Below are positions 35,703-44,290 of a stretch of DNA of 64,000 nucleotides, piece after piece. This DNA is from Opitutaceae bacterium (lineage in GTDB: Bacteria > Verrucomicrobiota > Verrucomicrobiia > Opitutales > Opitutaceae). Below the pieces are notes generated by a model. The model was given only the letters and a program-made list of their open reading frames with translations. It did not search any database and was not told the DNA's origin. The stretch's first letter is position 1, and the number at the start of each line of letters is the position of its first letter. The DNA is taken from positions 113,508 to 177,507 of the forward strand of contig JACKPU010000006.1 of the NCBI GenBank assembly GCA_024233285.1, written 5' to 3'. The translations under genes and the position numbers were made by a program.

Positions 35703-36902
35703 TCAGTGTTGGGGCGAGGGCGGGTGGCGGCCAAGCAGATTCAACCAGGCCGAGCGCGATGTCGCGAATCCAGTGCGCTGATGCACGCGGCGCGCGGCCG
35801 CGGCCATGGCGGCGCTGCGCTTCGGATCGTGCTTCAGGGCCAGGATGGCCGCGGCTGCTTCCTTGACTTGGGTTCGCGTAAAGCTGCGGCCGATCTCCTC
35901 GTTTTCGATGCGATGAAAGAGTTCGGAGTGCGCCGGGCCGATGAACCACACTGGCCGGCCCACCGCCATGATACCGTGCAATTTGCTCGGCAATACGCAG
36001 GTTTCGCAGCCGGCCTTGAGCGTGACCCAGTGCAAATCGCCGGCTGAAAGCGTCGCCCCGAGGCGGGAACGCGGCTGATGCGCTTGAAACGAGACATTGC
36101 CCAGCTGGCGCTGCTGGGCGGAACGGCGCAATTCCGCCTGTTGCGCACCACTGCCGACAAATACAAATGCGATGTCCATCTCGTGTTGCAGTTCTGCCGC
36201 GATGTCCAGCACGGGCATGAGATCATGCACATGTCCCAGGTTGCCCGAGTAGAGGACGACGAACTTTCCGGCTACGCCCCATTCGGATTTGATCGCGTCA
36301 CTTTCGGCGGCAGGTGCTTCGCTCAGACCCTCCGGTGCCCAATTGGGAATGATGTCGACCCGTTCGGATCTCACGCCTGCTTTGTTGAGGACGGTCGCCA
36401 TATCGGGACCGAGCGTCACGCAGCGGTCCGCTCGGCGCCAGGCGCGATCGCGGCATGGCTGGAGGATGCGCAGCCAACGATGCCCGGTCAGGGCGATGGC
36501 AACTTCGGGGTAGATATCCTGAATCCAATGGATCAATCGCGCGTCACGCCAATCCAGCAGCGGTTGTGCGAGGGTGCCAAGCAAGGGGGGATCCGACATG
36601 CAGACGACTACGTCACCGCCGCGCACGGTCCGCACCAGCTGCCAGAGCGCAGCGAGCATGAAACCGACAAAGTCGATGAGCCGAAATCCGAGTGACCGGC
36701 CGTCGTGTCGTGCCGGCCCCACCCGCAGGATTTCCACGCCGCGATGCGATTCACGACGGGCGGCTGCCGTTCGGCCATGGCTGGTGATCACGGTTACTTT
36801 GAAGCCGGCTGCAGCGACGGCTTCGGCGAGATCGGTCAGCAACTGACTCGTGGCGGGTTCTTCCGGCCAATAGAAGCGATTGACGAATATGACCCGTGGC
36901 AT
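35703..36902 (-). CDS. Glycosyltransferase family 4, WcaI-like
   Basis: GT-B glycosyltransferase of 399 residues. The opening VIFVNRFYWPEEPATSQLLTDLA is the pattern of WcaI-type enzymes (colanic-acid fucosyltransferase group), as are VVCMSDPPLLG, WIQDIYPE and VVLYSGNLGHVHD (about 213-225, start of the donor domain). The usual downstream PSKLHGIMAVGRPVWFIG replaces the E-x7-E motif, also a WcaI habit. It lies nine bases from the sugar transferase, so it may add an early sugar of the repeat unit. Donor and acceptor unknown. Confidence 0.87.
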   Translation of the reverse strand: MPRVIFVNRFYWPEEPATSQLLTDLAEAVAAAGFKVTVITSHGRTAAARRESHRGVEILRVGPARHDGRSLGFRLIDFVGFMLAALWQLVRTVRGGDVVVCMSDPPLLGTLAQPLLDWRDARLIHWIQDIYPEVAIALTGHRWLRILQPCRDRAWRRADRCVTLGPDMATVLNKAGVRSERVDIIPNWAPEGLSEAPAAESDAIKSEWGVAGKFVVLYSGNLGHVHDLMPVLDIAAELQHEMDIAFVFVGSGAQQAELRRSAQQRQLGNVSFQAHQPRSRLGATLSAGDLHWVTLKAGCETCVLPSKLHGIMAVGRPVWFIGPAHSELFHRIENEEIGRSFTRTQVKEAAAAILALKHDPKRSAAMAAAARRVHQRTGFATSRSAWLNLLGRHPPSPQH

Positions 36903-36905
36903 CGT

Positions 36906-37721
36906 TTAACGAGGCGGATGCGCCAGCTCGCGTCTGGCCTCATCAATGAATTGTTCGTAGCGCATCAGCAGTTGGCAGTAACGCCAACCGGCGGCGCCAT
37001 CGAGGAAACCGCCGCGCAGCCCATACTGGTATACGAAACGCAGCCAGGGGCGGCAGGGGAGTTTGAACGAGAGGCGTTTCAACGCACGTCGCCGGACCAG
37101 GGCATCACGCGATACCAATTCCGCCAGACTGCCTGCGCCCGCTTGCTGCAATTGCTCGCGCGCCTCGGCGCGGGCATAGCGCCGGTGTTTGGCCAACCAT
37201 TCTTCGTCTCCGCCCGAAGTGAGATCGTGCAGGTAATTGGCGCGCAGATGACGCATCCGCATATCCGGGGCTTCACGCTGTCCGTGGCCCACTTCGATGA
37301 AGCGAAACCGCCGGGCGTGGACGAGACGCGCTTGATAGGCCGGATAATCCGTGCAGTGAGGGATCCAGTGGTCGTGGAACATCATTTTCGGCGCTATCCA
37401 GTAGCCGTCCACGCTGTCGTCATTGGCCTTGGCCGCGGCGATGCATTCCGCCCAGAGTTCGGGGGTCATCACTTCGTCGGCGTCGAGATGCATCACCCAG
37501 TGATGACGAAAGGGTATTTCCCGCTGGGCAAAGTTGCGTTGTGTCGCGAAGTCCTTGAATGGATTCGTGAAGACACGGGCGTGGGCCTCGGTGGCGATGG
37601 CACAGGTGCGATCCGTTGAGCCGGAATCGAGCACCACGATGTCATCGCATGCGTCCAGACTGGCCAGACAACACGGCAGGTCGCGTTCCTCGTTGAGCGT
37701 CAGGATGACAACAGAAACCAT
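36906..37721 (-). CDS. Glycosyltransferase family 2 (WaaE/KdtX-like)
   Basis: A 271-residue GT-A enzyme opening VSVVILTLNEERDLPCCLASL, with LDSGSTDRT (31-39) and the metal-binding DADE (80-83) in HWVMHLDADEVMTPEL. The RNFAQREIPF preceding it and the C-terminal KHRRYARAEA and RPWLRFVYQYGLRGGFLDG segments are typical of the lipopolysaccharide core glucosyltransferase group (WaaE/KdtX-like). ATG 37721 is used; the long upstream open frame overlaps the ligase-like gene and is rejected. It follows that gene by eight bases. Confidence 0.88.
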   Translation of the reverse strand: MVSVVILTLNEERDLPCCLASLDACDDIVVLDSGSTDRTCAIATEAHARVFTNPFKDFATQRNFAQREIPFRHHWVMHLDADEVMTPELWAECIAAAKANDDSVDGYWIAPKMMFHDHWIPHCTDYPAYQARLVHARRFRFIEVGHGQREAPDMRMRHLRANYLHDLTSGGDEEWLAKHRRYARAEAREQLQQAGAGSLAELVSRDALVRRRALKRLSFKLPCRPWLRFVYQYGLRGGFLDGAAGWRYCQLLMRYEQFIDEARRELAHPPR

Positions 37722-37729
37722 GCCGGGGG

Positions 37730-39193
37730 TCAGGGGGCCGAGTCTTGCCGGCTGTAGCGCAGCGCCGTGAACAGCAACAGCCAGAAGCAGATGCTGACGG
37801 CGAGATTGCCGAAAGGAAACTCGACCCAAGCGTAGAGCAAAATCACGAGTCCGCCCCCCAGCAGGTAGAGCGACAATACGCTGGTGCCGATGGACCGACG
37901 GAACCGCCAAAGTGGCGCCAGCACACAGAACGCCAACAGGGCCGATCCGATCACACCCAATTCGGCCAGCGATTGGAGCCAGTCGGAATGAGCGTCGTGA
38001 TAGTAGTGCGGCAAGTTGTCGTAGATCCCGCGATTTTGCGTGTTGTAGATGGTAAACACGTGCGGGTAAGAGGCCATGCCCCAGCCGAAGAGCAGGCGGT
38101 CGCGCGCCATGAACCAAGTGTCCCGGTAAAGAATGGTGCGTGCGCGGGTCGATCCGGGATGCTTGGCCTTTTGTAACTGCTCCTGCGTATCACGAAAACG
38201 TTCTTGGATCGCGGGTTTGGCCAACGGGTAGGTGACTGCGATTAGTGCGATCAGCACCGCCAAACCCGCCCCGGCGGGAGCCAATCGGCCGGCCGTGGAC
38301 TGGCTGCGGCGACCCATGATCCGCATCCAATGCACCAAGGCGCCACCCAACAGCAGGAGGGTGAGCACGGAACAGGAGCGTGAACCGCTCATTGGCACGG
38401 TCAGGGCGATGGCAAGAACGGCGATCAGCACGAAGATCGCGGGAGTGCCGGCCAATTCGCGCACGGTGTGGCGGCGCAGGTAGTGAAAGAACAGGCCGAG
38501 CCCGGCGGCGATCATCAACACGCAGAAGGCGCCCCAGTGGTTATGATAGATGAACGAGGCAAAGAATCGGGGCTGCGGCGAAGGTTGCAGTCCGAAGTAG
38601 AGTCCCTCCGCATTGGTCAGTTTTTGAAACGTGCCGAACACCGCCAAACTCAGGGCATTGAACACGTTCACGAACAGCAGGCTGCGCAGGGCGTGGCGGC
38701 TGCGAATGGCCAGCAGCAGATTGAAGGTGGAAAGATAGACTCCCGTGAACAGCCACAGGGCTTCGAGCGAGACCATGGGGCGCGCACTGCTGGGGAGCCA
38801 CGGCGACACGCGGTTGTTGATGTAGAGCAGTTCGTCACCGTAGTAGCCCGGCCGGAAGCCGGGAAACGCGAGTGAAACCAACACCAATGTGTTGAATGCG
38901 AGCAAAGGCCACAGGCAGTGCAGCACACGGGGTGCGTAATTCCTTTCGCGAATGGCCGCCCGCACGTTGGCGATCAACAACGGCACCGCCAAGGTCGCCC
39001 AGCACCCAATCAGGGTCCGCGCCCAGTCGGCATTGCCGCCGAAAGCCCATGTGGCCGTGATGACCAAAACTGCGACGTGGATCAGCGTCGCGAGCTCAAG
39101 CTTGCGTTCACCGGCACTGAGGGGAAACGGTGCGCCGGAGTCAGGTCGACGTTCGGGACCGAGATTGTGAACGGGGATGGAGTTTTCAGCCAT
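37730..39193 (-). CDS. O-antigen ligase/polymerase-like membrane protein (Wzy_C family)
   Basis: Polytopic membrane protein of 487 residues with about eleven hydrophobic segments and one large periplasmic loop near residues 330-400. The loop contains GSTRARTILYRDTWFMARDRLLFGWGMASYPHVF, then HYYHDAHSDWLQSLAELGVIG, the pattern shared by O-antigen ligases (WaaL) and Wzy polymerases of the Wzy_C family. An upstream NHWGAFCVLMIAAGL motif also fits. It would polymerise or transfer a lipid-linked glycan in the periplasm; sequence alone does not decide which. A second, different polymerase-like protein is encoded at 42845-44290. Confidence 0.87.
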   Translation of the reverse strand: MAENSIPVHNLGPERRPDSGAPFPLSAGERKLELATLIHVAVLVITATWAFGGNADWARTLIGCWATLAVPLLIANVRAAIRERNYAPRVLHCLWPLLAFNTLVLVSLAFPGFRPGYYGDELLYINNRVSPWLPSSARPMVSLEALWLFTGVYLSTFNLLLAIRSRHALRSLLFVNVFNALSLAVFGTFQKLTNAEGLYFGLQPSPQPRFFASFIYHNHWGAFCVLMIAAGLGLFFHYLRRHTVRELAGTPAIFVLIAVLAIALTVPMSGSRSCSVLTLLLLGGALVHWMRIMGRRSQSTAGRLAPAGAGLAVLIALIAVTYPLAKPAIQERFRDTQEQLQKAKHPGSTRARTILYRDTWFMARDRLLFGWGMASYPHVFTIYNTQNRGIYDNLPHYYHDAHSDWLQSLAELGVIGSALLAFCVLAPLWRFRRSIGTSVLSLYLLGGGLVILLYAWVEFPFGNLAVSICFWLLLFTALRYSRQDSAP

Positions 39194-39205
39194 CAGGCGG
39201 GCGGA

Positions 39206-39778
39206 TCAGGTTGGCTCGGCGCGGGGTTTCAACGGCCGGCAGGGGTGCCCCGCGCAAATCATGCGCGCCGGCTGGTCCTTGATCACGACGGATCGCGCTC
39301 CTATCACGCTGAGTTCGCCAATCGTGACGCCGGGACCGACGAAGGCGTCCGCGGCGACCCAAGCATTGCGCCCAATCACGATGGGCTTGGTCACGAGCGG
39401 CATTGACCAGCGGTTGAAATCGTGGGTGCCCGCGCAGAGGTGAGTGTTTTGACTGACATTGGCGCCATAACACAGGGTGATTGGTGCGAGGTTGTAAACC
39501 GTCACCCGGCGGCCGAGCATGGCACGCGGCTCCAAGCGCAGCTGCCACGGGAAGGTGATTTTGACGGTTGGGAAAACCACGACCTTGGTTGGATCGGGAA
39601 TATCGGCGCCGAACCACTTCAACAAACGTGCGCGGAAACCATGCCACGGGCGCGGACTCCAGCGGAACAGGGTGGATTGCACCAGCACCCAGAGATAGCG
39701 GGCGAGGATCACGCGTTTGGGAAACGGGGTGACGCAGCCGCGGGCGAGGTAAGGGGCTTCAGGGACCGGCTCAGACAT
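39206..39778 (-). CDS. WcaF-like hexapeptide-repeat acetyltransferase
   Basis: A 190-residue left-handed beta-helix acyltransferase similar to the colanic acid acetyltransferase WcaF. The N-terminus has FPKRVILARYLWVLVQSTLFRWSPRPWHGFRARLLKWFGA, typical of that group. Hexapeptide turns follow (IGRNAWVAADAFVGPGVTIGELSVIGARSVV), and CAGTHDFNRW holds the likely catalytic His of the xxTHD motif. It probably O-acetylates a sugar of the locus product using acetyl-CoA. It lies 12 bases after the ligase-like gene's start, on the same strand, and 58 bases from the next GT4. Confidence 0.87.
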   Translation of the reverse strand: MSEPVPEAPYLARGCVTPFPKRVILARYLWVLVQSTLFRWSPRPWHGFRARLLKWFGADIPDPTKVVVFPTVKITFPWQLRLEPRAMLGRRVTVYNLAPITLCYGANVSQNTHLCAGTHDFNRWSMPLVTKPIVIGRNAWVAADAFVGPGVTIGELSVIGARSVVIKDQPARMICAGHPCRPLKPRAEPT

Positions 39779-39836
39779 GAAAAGGAGGTGTGCTCATGGG
39801 GCTAGGTGATTTTGGGTGCGGTTGCAACCAGCGTGC

Positions 39837-40979
39837 TTAAAGCAGCGCCGCGAGATCGGTTTCCAGTTCAGGCACGACGACTTCATAATCAAAGCGCCGG
39901 GCGGTGGCTTGCGCTTGGTTTGCAAGTTTCACACGAAGGGCGGAATCGCGGAGCAGCCTGGTGATTTTCTCCGCGAGTGCCGCCGCCGGGTTTGCCGAAT
40001 TCCGATTGAAAACGAACGCGTTTTCGCCGTCGCGGGCGAAATCGCGAAAGCAGTCCAGATTTGAAACCACCGGCACCGCGCCGGCGGCCATGGCCTCCAA
40101 GGCCGAAACCCCAAAGGTCTCACCTTGCTCGGACAAACTGGGGTAGCAGAAAACATCGATCTGCCGGTATTGCTCGGCGAGCTGTGCGGAATTCCAGATT
40201 GGCGGGAGGATTTCAATCACTCCCCGGGGCGATGAATCCGGAAGCATCCTCCGCAGGTCATGCAGCCAGGCCGCGCCACCGCCACCTGCGGCCACGTCCG
40301 ACGGACCGATGAGCATCAGCCGCCAAGCCGGCAGATCGGGGATTTGCGCAATGGTGCGGATTGCCGCCGCCAGTAATCCGAGGCCCTTTTCAGGATGCAA
40401 GCGACCGATGTATCCGATCGTCACGGCTGCGGCGGGATCATGCACATGGCGAGGCTGAGCGAATGACGCGACATCGATCGCATTCGGAATCACGCGGATG
40501 AGGGGGCTGACCGCGTGACATTGCGCGTGCGCGACGGAACGGACAGCCTCGCTGAAGGCATAAATGCGACTGACGCGGCGATAGAATCGCAATTGCCCTT
40601 TGGGCATGCGTCCCAGCGTGACCGCAACCGGAGCGGCGTGGCGACGTGGCGGTGTGGTCAGCAGCCAGGGCAAGGCGATGTTGTGCGAGATGACCAGCGC
40701 ATCTTTCGGGAGCGCGCGCCGGACGCGCAGGCTCCAACGCAAATCGAGCAACAGATTCTGCCAGAGTCGCGGATAGTGGTCGTGGCCGGGCAGGCGCACA
40801 TGCCGCACGCCGTCAAGCATGGCATCGTCGGGCAGTCCGGGCCATTGGCGGGAGTAGGCAATCACCTCGTGTCCGCGCGCCGCCAACCGCGTGGCATAGG
40901 CGGTCCAGATTTTTTCGGTGGCACCGCCACGCAAAGGGGGCACCGGCAAGAACGCGCCAAAGCTGATGGCTATTTTCAT
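39837..40979 (-). CDS. Glycosyltransferase family 4
   Basis: A 380-residue GT-B enzyme beginning MKIAISFGAFLPVPPLRGGATEKIWTA, with the usual glycine-rich acceptor loop. The donor half starts at IGYIGRLHPEKGLGLLAAAI (about 192-211), and the E-x7-E motif is in SEQGETFGVSALEAMAAGAVPVV. The ATG shares one base with the preceding methyltransferase's stop (TGATG), so the pair is translationally coupled. The acceptor is unknown. Confidence 0.87.
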   Translation of the reverse strand: MKIAISFGAFLPVPPLRGGATEKIWTAYATRLAARGHEVIAYSRQWPGLPDDAMLDGVRHVRLPGHDHYPRLWQNLLLDLRWSLRVRRALPKDALVISHNIALPWLLTTPPRRHAAPVAVTLGRMPKGQLRFYRRVSRIYAFSEAVRSVAHAQCHAVSPLIRVIPNAIDVASFAQPRHVHDPAAAVTIGYIGRLHPEKGLGLLAAAIRTIAQIPDLPAWRLMLIGPSDVAAGGGGAAWLHDLRRMLPDSSPRGVIEILPPIWNSAQLAEQYRQIDVFCYPSLSEQGETFGVSALEAMAAGAVPVVSNLDCFRDFARDGENAFVFNRNSANPAAALAEKITRLLRDSALRVKLANQAQATARRFDYEVVVPELETDLAALL

Positions 40980-41626
40980 CAACTCGATTCCCCGGTCGGT
41001 TGGTAATAATGAATGTCGGTGCGCGTGACGCCGTAACGAGCCGGCCCTAATGACGGGAAACGCAGGGTTTTCGCAAGATGCTTGCTGGCTAACGACGGGT
41101 AGCGCCAGGCATCGTCGACAATCAGCGCGCCGCCGCGGTTGAGCAGATGTTGCTCAAGCCAGGGCAAGGCGGCCGGGCGGCGATCGAATTCGTCATCCAT
41201 GAAATCGAGGACGATCCAATCGAATTGCCGGCCTTGCAGCGGAGCGAGGTAGGGCGCGGGATCGAAAGGGGTGAATGCTGGCGGCAGCGGACTTTCAATG
41301 ATCTCAACTTTCCGAGCCGATTCCGGCGGCAGCTTGGTGCGAATATGGGCGGCCCATGCCGGATCGCTTTCCAAGGTGACTACATGTCCGGCGCGCTGGG
41401 CGAACCACAACGTCGAGCCGCCGCCGCCCAACTCACATACGCGATCGGTGGGCTTGATGACGGCGGCAAGGAAGTCGATGGCGGCGTAGGAAAACCACGG
41501 CAGTTCCAGTTCGAGCGGCGAACGGCGGGTCCACGGTGATTGGCTCACGTAGCGCAGCAAATCCTGCGGGCGACGCAGCAAGGCCAGGGGGATCCGGCCT
41601 AAGCGTTGGGCGAAATTACCGTGCAT
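40979..41626 (-). CDS. Class I SAM-dependent methyltransferase
   Basis: A 215-residue Rossmann-fold methyltransferase. The SAM motif I is VCELGGGGSTLWFAQRAG (about 63-80), with the acidic motif II residue in VVTLESD, and post-motif strands FDWIVLDFMDDEFDRRP and GGALIVDDAWRYPSL. It is embedded in the polysaccharide locus and coupled by one base to the following GT4 gene, so a sugar or a glycan-terminal hydroxyl is the likely target. A methyl cap could serve as a chain-end signal for the Wzt encoded upstream; that is hypothesis. Confidence 0.82.
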   Translation of the reverse strand: MHGNFAQRLGRIPLALLRRPQDLLRYVSQSPWTRRSPLELELPWFSYAAIDFLAAVIKPTDRVCELGGGGSTLWFAQRAGHVVTLESDPAWAAHIRTKLPPESARKVEIIESPLPPAFTPFDPAPYLAPLQGRQFDWIVLDFMDDEFDRRPAALPWLEQHLLNRGGALIVDDAWRYPSLASKHLAKTLRFPSLGPARYGVTRTDIHYYQPTGESS

Positions 41627-41632
41627 GGTGCA

Positions 41633-42835
41633 TCATGAAGTTCGGGCGACGGACTTGACCGCGGCGAGCAGTCCGGCCGTGGCGTTGTCATAATTGAATG
41701 CCGCTGCGTGTTGGGCGGCTGCGCGCCCCATGGTTGCGAGTTTTTCCTGCGGCAGGGACAGTGCCTCGTGCAAGACCCCGGCCAGGGCTGCTTGATCGCC
41801 TGCCGGGAACAGCCAGCCGGTCTGGCCGGGAATGAGCAGATCGGCATGGCAGCCCACGTGATCGCTCAAGATGACCGGCCGCTCCAAGTGCATCGCTTCG
41901 TTGGTCGCCAGTCCCCACGTCTCGTGCCGCCCTTCCGATGGCAGCACAAACACATCACCCAGCAAATAGCGCGCAGGCATGGCCGATTGATTGGCGAAAG
42001 GCAGAAAGTGAATATGCGGATTGCCAGCGGCCACGGCCTTCAGGCTTTCGAGCATCTCCCCATCGCCCGAAAACACCAAATGCGCACCGGGTGCGCGGGC
42101 TTGGATAAAAGCGGCCAGGAGCAAGTCCGGCCGCTTCTTCGGCATCAGTTTCCCTGCAAACAAAACCACCCGGGCGGTGGATGGAATGTGCAGCGATGCG
42201 CGCAATTGGGCGGCCTCGGCTTGTCGCGTTGAGGTGATGGCGAAGTGCGATTGATCGACGCAATGCGGGGCCGGAAACAATTTGGCTTCCGGCACCCCGT
42301 AATGACGGAAGTAGTCAGCATTGGCCCGCCCCACCGGCAGAAAGGCGGCGCAGCGGGCGTAAATGCGGTTTAACAGCCAGCGTTTCAAGCGCGATGGCGG
42401 CGGTCCTCCCAGCAGATGAGAATCACCGCGAAAGATCACCGGGGCCGGGCGACGCATCAGCAGTCCAAGATGCGGGCGGTAGGCATAACCAAAGAGCAGC
42501 AGCGCATCCGGCTTGAATGAGCCCAATGCTTGCCGCAGCCCGGGATTCTTCAGTCCTTGGAAGTGGGTGACGTCGGGATGCTTCGCGCTGTTGGGCACAA
42601 ATTCATGATCATAGCCCGAAAGCAGATCGGTATCCCAAGCAAAGGTCCGGCTGAATTGCGCGTCTTGGTGCGATGCGATGCCATGGTCGGACAGGTAAAA
42701 GACGCGGGTCGTGAGCGAGGCCTCGGCGGCGATTCGACGAAACCAAGGCGCGTAATACTGGATGGGGTGGGAAAGAACCACGGCCAGTCGTTGCGGTGAG
42801 GCCGCCGCCGGAGATTGAGTCGACTGCAAGCCCAT
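41633..42835 (-). CDS. Glycosyltransferase family 4
   Basis: A 400-residue GT-B glycosyltransferase. The N-terminal strand LAVVLSHPIQYYAPWFRRIAAE begins the acceptor domain, and the donor domain shows VVLFAGKLMPKKRPDLLLAAF (the phosphate-binding Lys region) and GRHETWGLATNEAMHLERPVILSD with E-x7-E. HPIQYYAPWFRR is seen in a subgroup of GT4 enzymes from polysaccharide loci. It is six bases from the methyltransferase start and nine bases after the Wzy-like gene. Sugar not assignable. Confidence 0.86.
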   Translation of the reverse strand: MGLQSTQSPAAASPQRLAVVLSHPIQYYAPWFRRIAAEASLTTRVFYLSDHGIASHQDAQFSRTFAWDTDLLSGYDHEFVPNSAKHPDVTHFQGLKNPGLRQALGSFKPDALLLFGYAYRPHLGLLMRRPAPVIFRGDSHLLGGPPPSRLKRWLLNRIYARCAAFLPVGRANADYFRHYGVPEAKLFPAPHCVDQSHFAITSTRQAEAAQLRASLHIPSTARVVLFAGKLMPKKRPDLLLAAFIQARAPGAHLVFSGDGEMLESLKAVAAGNPHIHFLPFANQSAMPARYLLGDVFVLPSEGRHETWGLATNEAMHLERPVILSDHVGCHADLLIPGQTGWLFPAGDQAALAGVLHEALSLPQEKLATMGRAAAQHAAAFNYDNATAGLLAAVKSVARTS

Positions 42836-42844
42836 GTTTTGTGA

Positions 42845-44290
42845 TCAGTGTGAAGTGAAATGCCGGTAGGCCAGCGGCAATCCGATGCAGACCACCGAGG
42901 CCTGAAACAGCGAAGACAACCACGTGGCCAACACCAACTCCGCTTGGAAGCTCCACGCCGTGAGGAGAATCATGAGAATGCCGAGCGCGGAAAACTGCGG
43001 CACATCCTGGGCGAGGAGCGACACGCGTTTGAAGATGGTGCCGAACAGAAATCCCAGCAGGCCGACGCCGAAGAGGCCGAAATTCACATAAGACTCCGCG
43101 ATCATGCCGAAGGCAATGGATACACTGTAGGGATCGGAGGGATCAATCAGCCCGAAGTAGATCGCCAACCGCACATTGGCCATCAGACTTGAAGGCTTGT
43201 CGGGCCAGAGGAAGCGGGGCACGACCTGCGCCGGAATATCGATATAGCTCTCGCCCCAGAGGTAGGGATCAAAGCGGGGAACCCGCTCGGTGCAGAGGCA
43301 AAGCATCTGGATCAGCGACGCCCGTTCAAAGATGGTGGATTGGTTCACCAGGCCTTCTTCGCGTTCGCGGCTCGTTTCCAAGCTGTAGCCGACCCACTCC
43401 GTAAAATACGCCGGCAATTGAGTCAGCGTTGGCGGCGGGCGATCATTTTCCCAATAGAGCCGGCGCATGTCGGACTTGCCCAAATGGAGCAACGCCACCA
43501 CCGGTGTGAACACCAACAAAAAGACCCACGGCACACGTCTTCGTGAGGCGCTAAAGGCGATGAGAAACAGCGCGATCAAGGAGATGCCGTTGATCAGATA
43601 CAGCTGGGAAAACAAGAAGATGATTTGGATCGAGAGATTGCCGACCAGAAATCCGATTTGCCCCCGGGGGAGCAGGCCGGAGCCCCATAGCCGGGCCAGA
43701 ATGAATGTGCTCATGGTGCCCACGCCGAAAAAGAGTGCGCGGAGTGTGCCCGAGAATTCCGCGGGCACGATTTGGGTGAACGTGATGAAGTAGAGGTAAA
43801 TCGTATTCAGCAGCAATCCGATCGGGACATAACGATAGGCATGCTGGGGGATCAACGAGGTGACGGCCCAGCGCGACGGTCTGGGAGGAATACGGACGAA
43901 TGCAAAACCGGCATTGGCGGCAATCAGGTAGATTAGGACCGCTGCGCTGGAAATGAAGAGCACATCCGGCGGATAGCTGCGGGTTTCGCTATTCTGCGAA
44001 AGCAGCGGAATTGCGTAAAAGGGGATGCAGGTCAGCATCCCCACTTCAAACGCGGGAAACCAGGTGCGGCGGTGCCGCGCCCAGTTGAGCACGGGGAGGC
44101 TTGATAGCAGCAGGATGCCCAGCCCGGTCAGCGTGGTGCCGTCGACTTGGCCGCCGGCATCCCAAATGAATGCCGCGGTAGCGAGCACCAAGGCGGCGCG
44201 CCCGAACTGAAACAAGCGCTGCGACGCCACTTTGTCCGGTGGCGGCATCGGTTGATCGAGCGAGGAGAAAGCGTCGGTGGGTTGTCTCAT
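42845..44290 (-). CDS. Polytopic oligosaccharide repeat-unit polymerase (Wzy-like)
   Basis: A 481-residue integral membrane protein with about eleven to twelve hydrophobic segments. A periplasmic block near residues 335-395 contains RFDPYLWGESYIDIPAQVVPRFLWPDKPSSL, followed by GMIAESYVNFGLFGVGLLGFLFG. The PRFLWPDKP and late E-S-Y-x-N-F-G patterns are what I know from the Wzy/WzyE-like oligosaccharide repeat-unit polymerase family, different from Wzy_C proteins. It would join repeat units on the periplasmic side. The start overlaps the preceding GT4 stop by four bases. Two such proteins in one locus suggests two glycans, or polymerase plus ligase. Confidence 0.78.
   Translation of the reverse strand: MRQPTDAFSSLDQPMPPPDKVASQRLFQFGRAALVLATAAFIWDAGGQVDGTTLTGLGILLLSSLPVLNWARHRRTWFPAFEVGMLTCIPFYAIPLLSQNSETRSYPPDVLFISSAAVLIYLIAANAGFAFVRIPPRPSRWAVTSLIPQHAYRYVPIGLLLNTIYLYFITFTQIVPAEFSGTLRALFFGVGTMSTFILARLWGSGLLPRGQIGFLVGNLSIQIIFLFSQLYLINGISLIALFLIAFSASRRRVPWVFLLVFTPVVALLHLGKSDMRRLYWENDRPPPTLTQLPAYFTEWVGYSLETSREREEGLVNQSTIFERASLIQMLCLCTERVPRFDPYLWGESYIDIPAQVVPRFLWPDKPSSLMANVRLAIYFGLIDPSDPYSVSIAFGMIAESYVNFGLFGVGLLGFLFGTIFKRVSLLAQDVPQFSALGILMILLTAWSFQAELVLATWLSSLFQASVVCIGLPLAYRHFTSH

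Noticed and set aside
35695..35949. N-terminal extension of the sugar transferase to 35949.
   Set aside because: It is Arg-, Gly- and Pro-rich without similarity and overlaps the WcaI-like gene. ATG 35694 begins the first membrane helix.
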